DNA of 33,626 nt from NCBI RefSeq assembly GCF_018531445.1, contig NZ_JAHDTH010000075.1, forward strand, positions 1 through 33,626. The letters run 5' to 3'. Source of the stretch: Pseudonocardia lacus. GTDB taxonomy: Bacteria; Actinomycetota; Actinomycetes; Mycobacteriales; Pseudonocardiaceae. Positions 32,901 through 33,626 of the stretch are shown piece after piece (position 1 is the stretch's first letter; each line of letters begins with the position of its first letter). The notes under the pieces are model-generated. The model was not told the origin of the DNA. It saw only the letters and a list, made by a program, of their open reading frames with translations, and did no database searches. The position numbers and the translations under genes were made by a program.

Positions 32901-33175
32901 AACTGGGCGGGATGGGGCTGGAGGGTGCGGTGCGCCTGGGCTACCGCAAGGAGCTGGAGGCCCTCACCGACCCGGCCGAGCGCCAGGCCCTCTACGAGAA
33001 GCTCGTCGCCGAGAGCTACGAGCGCGGCAAGGCGCTCAGCGTGGCCACGGTCTTCGAGGTCGACGACGTCATCGACCCGGCCGACACCCGGCGCTGGATC
33101 ACCTCGTCCTTCCCACCCGCCCCCGTGGGCCCGCAACCGGGCGGCAAGACCCGCCCCCACATCGACACCTGGTGA
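29909..33175 (+). CDS. Single-chain biotin-dependent acyl-CoA carboxylase
   Basis: 1088 residues from a GTG start typical of the family opening FSRLLIANRGEIAVRIARAA. Biotin carboxylase about 1-450 (ATP-grasp loop AVAGGGGRGMRAV, EVNPRLQVEHTVTEE). The biotinyl domain is near 485-555, with Lys517 in EALKMEHV. Carboxyltransferase about 600-1088: TPADGLVAGTATINADLV, YAEGGGGRPGD, CDTPGFMVG and GLGAQGMAGGS. Most acyl-CoA carboxylases split these parts over several chains; a 120-kDa single-chain form (LCC) is known from Mycobacterium and relatives and takes acyl-CoAs of varied length. All catalytic motifs look intact. With the ligase, thioesterase and crotonase genes it makes this part of the window rich in acyl-CoA chemistry. 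A short ACGA-TCAG-TCGT repeat lies just before the start. Confidence 0.95.
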   Translation: MFSRLLIANRGEIAVRIARAAADLGLPAVAVHATDDADAPHVAKADAAVALRGTGVAAYLDIDDVLRAAQEAGADAVHPGYGFLSENARFAEACAERGIAFVGPPARVLARFGDKTSARSLAEGIGLPVLAGTGPVDVDGAAEFRRGLPAPGAVMLKAVAGGGGRGMRAVTDPDALAEAYARCASEARTAFGDDRVYVEELLTPARHIEVQIVGDGSGVIALGERDCSIQRRHQKVVELAPAPGLPAAVRAELLAAAVRVGEAVGYRGVGTVEFLVSGTRIAFCEVNPRLQVEHTVTEEVTGVDLVRVQLELAAGRSLADVGLDPVPEPRGAALQARITTEVTNPDGTTTPAAGTLTAFELPAGRGVRVDAAGHVGYRTSLRYDPLLAKLVVHDRSPDLAALAARAHRALSECHIAGVDTNLDVLAGIVAHPAFAAGELDTTFLDRHLPEILAATRPHRYVERVAEVADTGRPRAVALPDDAEAVRALGPGTVVAIEAQEGDTVRAGAALVVLEALKMEHVVAAPTAGTVTALAVAVGDTVAAGDVLVALRPVATDAEDAAAVAEVDPDHIRPDLAEVIERHAIGLDERRGEAVAKRHRLGLRTARENVADLCDEGSFVEYGALAIAAQRRRRSLEDLIERTPADGLVAGTATINADLVGEENARAVVVAYDYTVLAGTQGKLNHDKKDRVFELAARRRLPVVLYAEGGGGRPGDTDGLGMTGLPTPAFELFGRLSALVPLVGVVAGRCFAGNAALLGTCDVIIAVEGASIGMGGPAMIEGGGLGVVAPDEVGPLSVQVPNGVVDIVAADEAEATRIAKQYLSYFQGPVADWTAPDQRRLRHVVPENRVRVYDIRAAVHGLADEGSVLELRRGFGVGMVTALIRVEGRPMGLIANDPTHLGGAIDRDAADKAARFLQLCDAFGLPVVSLCDTPGFMVGTDSEREATVRHFSRLFVVGANLSVPLGMVIVRKCYGLGAQGMAGGSLKAPAFTVSWPTGELGGMGLEGAVRLGYRKELEALTDPAERQALYEKLVAESYERGKALSVATVFEVDDVIDPADTRRWITSSFPPAPVGPQPGGKTRPHIDTW

Positions 33176-33207
33176 CCCGCGGCGGAGACGTCATCGGGCG
33201 ACCGGGA

Positions 33208-33570
33208 TCAGGGCGGCGGCCCGGGGTCGGCGAGCGCGGCCCGCAGGACCGCCGCGTCGGTCGGGCTGACCGAGCGCACGAACGCCACCAGCGAGGCGTC
33301 GCGGTCGGCGGAGCGCTCCAGCGCCTGCAGCATCAGCCCGGCGACGAACGCGTCGCGGCTGCGGGTGGCGGAGTAGTGCCAGGTCCGGTCGACCCGCACC
33401 CGGGACGCGATCCCCTTGCGGGTCAACCGCTCCAGCACCGTCTTGACGGTGGCGTAGGCGAGGTCGGGGTCGCCGAGGGCGCGCAGCACCGTGCGCGCCG
33501 CCGCGGGCTCGCCGCGGCCCCAGAGCACGCCCATCACGTCGCGCTCCAGCTCGCCGCGCCCGCGGGTCAT
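33208..33570 (-). CDS. BlaI/MecI/CopY-family transcriptional repressor
   Basis: 120 residues. Winged helix-turn-helix of the penicillinase-repressor family: ELERDVMGVLWGRGEPAAAR, then YATVKTVLERLTRKGIASRV and a wing with WHYSATRSRDAFVAG, ending in the dimerization helices (LMLQALERSADRDASLVAFV). The family represses beta-lactamase, copper or membrane-peptidase genes; a BlaR-type M56 peptidase is the usual partner but none is seen downstream. Its ATG overlaps the stop of a gene cut by the window edge. Its stop is 32 bases from the stop of the convergent carboxylase gene. Confidence 0.9.
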   Translation of the reverse strand: MTRGRGELERDVMGVLWGRGEPAAARTVLRALGDPDLAYATVKTVLERLTRKGIASRVRVDRTWHYSATRSRDAFVAGLMLQALERSADRDASLVAFVRSVSPTDAAVLRAALADPGPPP

Positions 33571-33626
33571 CGCCGGGCCCCCACCGGGCGCCCGCTGCCC
33601 ACCCGCACCGCGAGCGCGGCGATGAC
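33567..33626 (-). CDS. Partial CDS, last 19 residues only
   Basis: A minus-strand frame enters at the right edge and stops at TGA 33569-33567, overlapping the BlaI-type ATG as ATGA. The visible end is VIAALAVRVGSGRPVGARR: a short hydrophobic stretch and a basic tail, as at the C-terminus of a membrane protein. Coupling suggests a functional partner of the repressor, possibly the M56 peptidase in reversed order; unproved. Confidence 0.5.
   Translation of the reverse strand, partial: VIAALAVRVGSGRPVGARR

Overview
The window comes from a very GC-rich actinobacterium. GTG starts are frequent, codon third positions are almost all G or C, and most genes overlap by ATGA or GTGA. The mix of families (M15-like ARB-07466-type secreted protein, DUF574 SAM methyltransferase, single-chain acyl-CoA carboxylase, ECF41 sigma factor, LtrA) suggests Pseudonocardiales, possibly Pseudonocardia. 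That placement is inference. It looks like ordinary chromosome: no transposase, integrase, phage gene, rRNA, tRNA or CRISPR was found.

Left part (1-10223): a cut-off minus-strand gene; a secreted M15-like peptidase-fold protein; a small DUF1772 membrane protein; an ECF41 sigma factor with a downstream FAD/NAD oxidoreductase; a membrane-anchored hypothetical protein; a STAS plus HATPase anti-sigma-type protein; a NarL-type two-component pair; a membrane protein; and a SufS-like PLP enzyme preceded by a SAM-IV riboswitch.

Centre (10224-19096): this is the most coherent system. A SAM-IV riboswitch points left to the cysteine-desulfurase-like gene. About 1.1 kb away a SAM-I (S-box) riboswitch points right, and its P1 stem overlaps the ribosome binding site of a 27-residue cysteine-containing leader peptide. 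Downstream is a translationally coupled six-gene operon: lipoprotein solute-binding protein, two permeases, a fused two-domain ATPase, and two LLM-class flavin-dependent monooxygenases. The regulation says sulfur. The best reading is an uptake and oxidative desulfurization operon for an unidentified organosulfur compound. Between the two riboswitches lies an ICMT-type methyltransferase gene.

Right part (19097-33626): a DUF574 methyltransferase, a crotonase-family protein, a cupin, an acyl-CoA ligase coupled to a TesB thioesterase, LtrA, a 1.2-kb non-coding island, a phytoene-desaturase-like oxidoreductase, an SRPBCC protein, an SDR, a small hypothetical protein, a 1088-residue single-chain acyl-CoA carboxylase, and a BlaI-type regulator coupled to a cut-off gene. 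Fatty acid and acyl-CoA metabolism dominates.

Non-coding structure is the second main interest. Two intergenic regions 15 kb apart carry arrays of 19-20 bp units (TCGCAG...) that run forward and then inverted about a GCC/GGC core, so the rungs are mirror-symmetric. Three other palindromes share the outer stem CCGTCGAGAACG but differ in their interiors. Two of them bracket the 1.1-kb island at 25178-26262.
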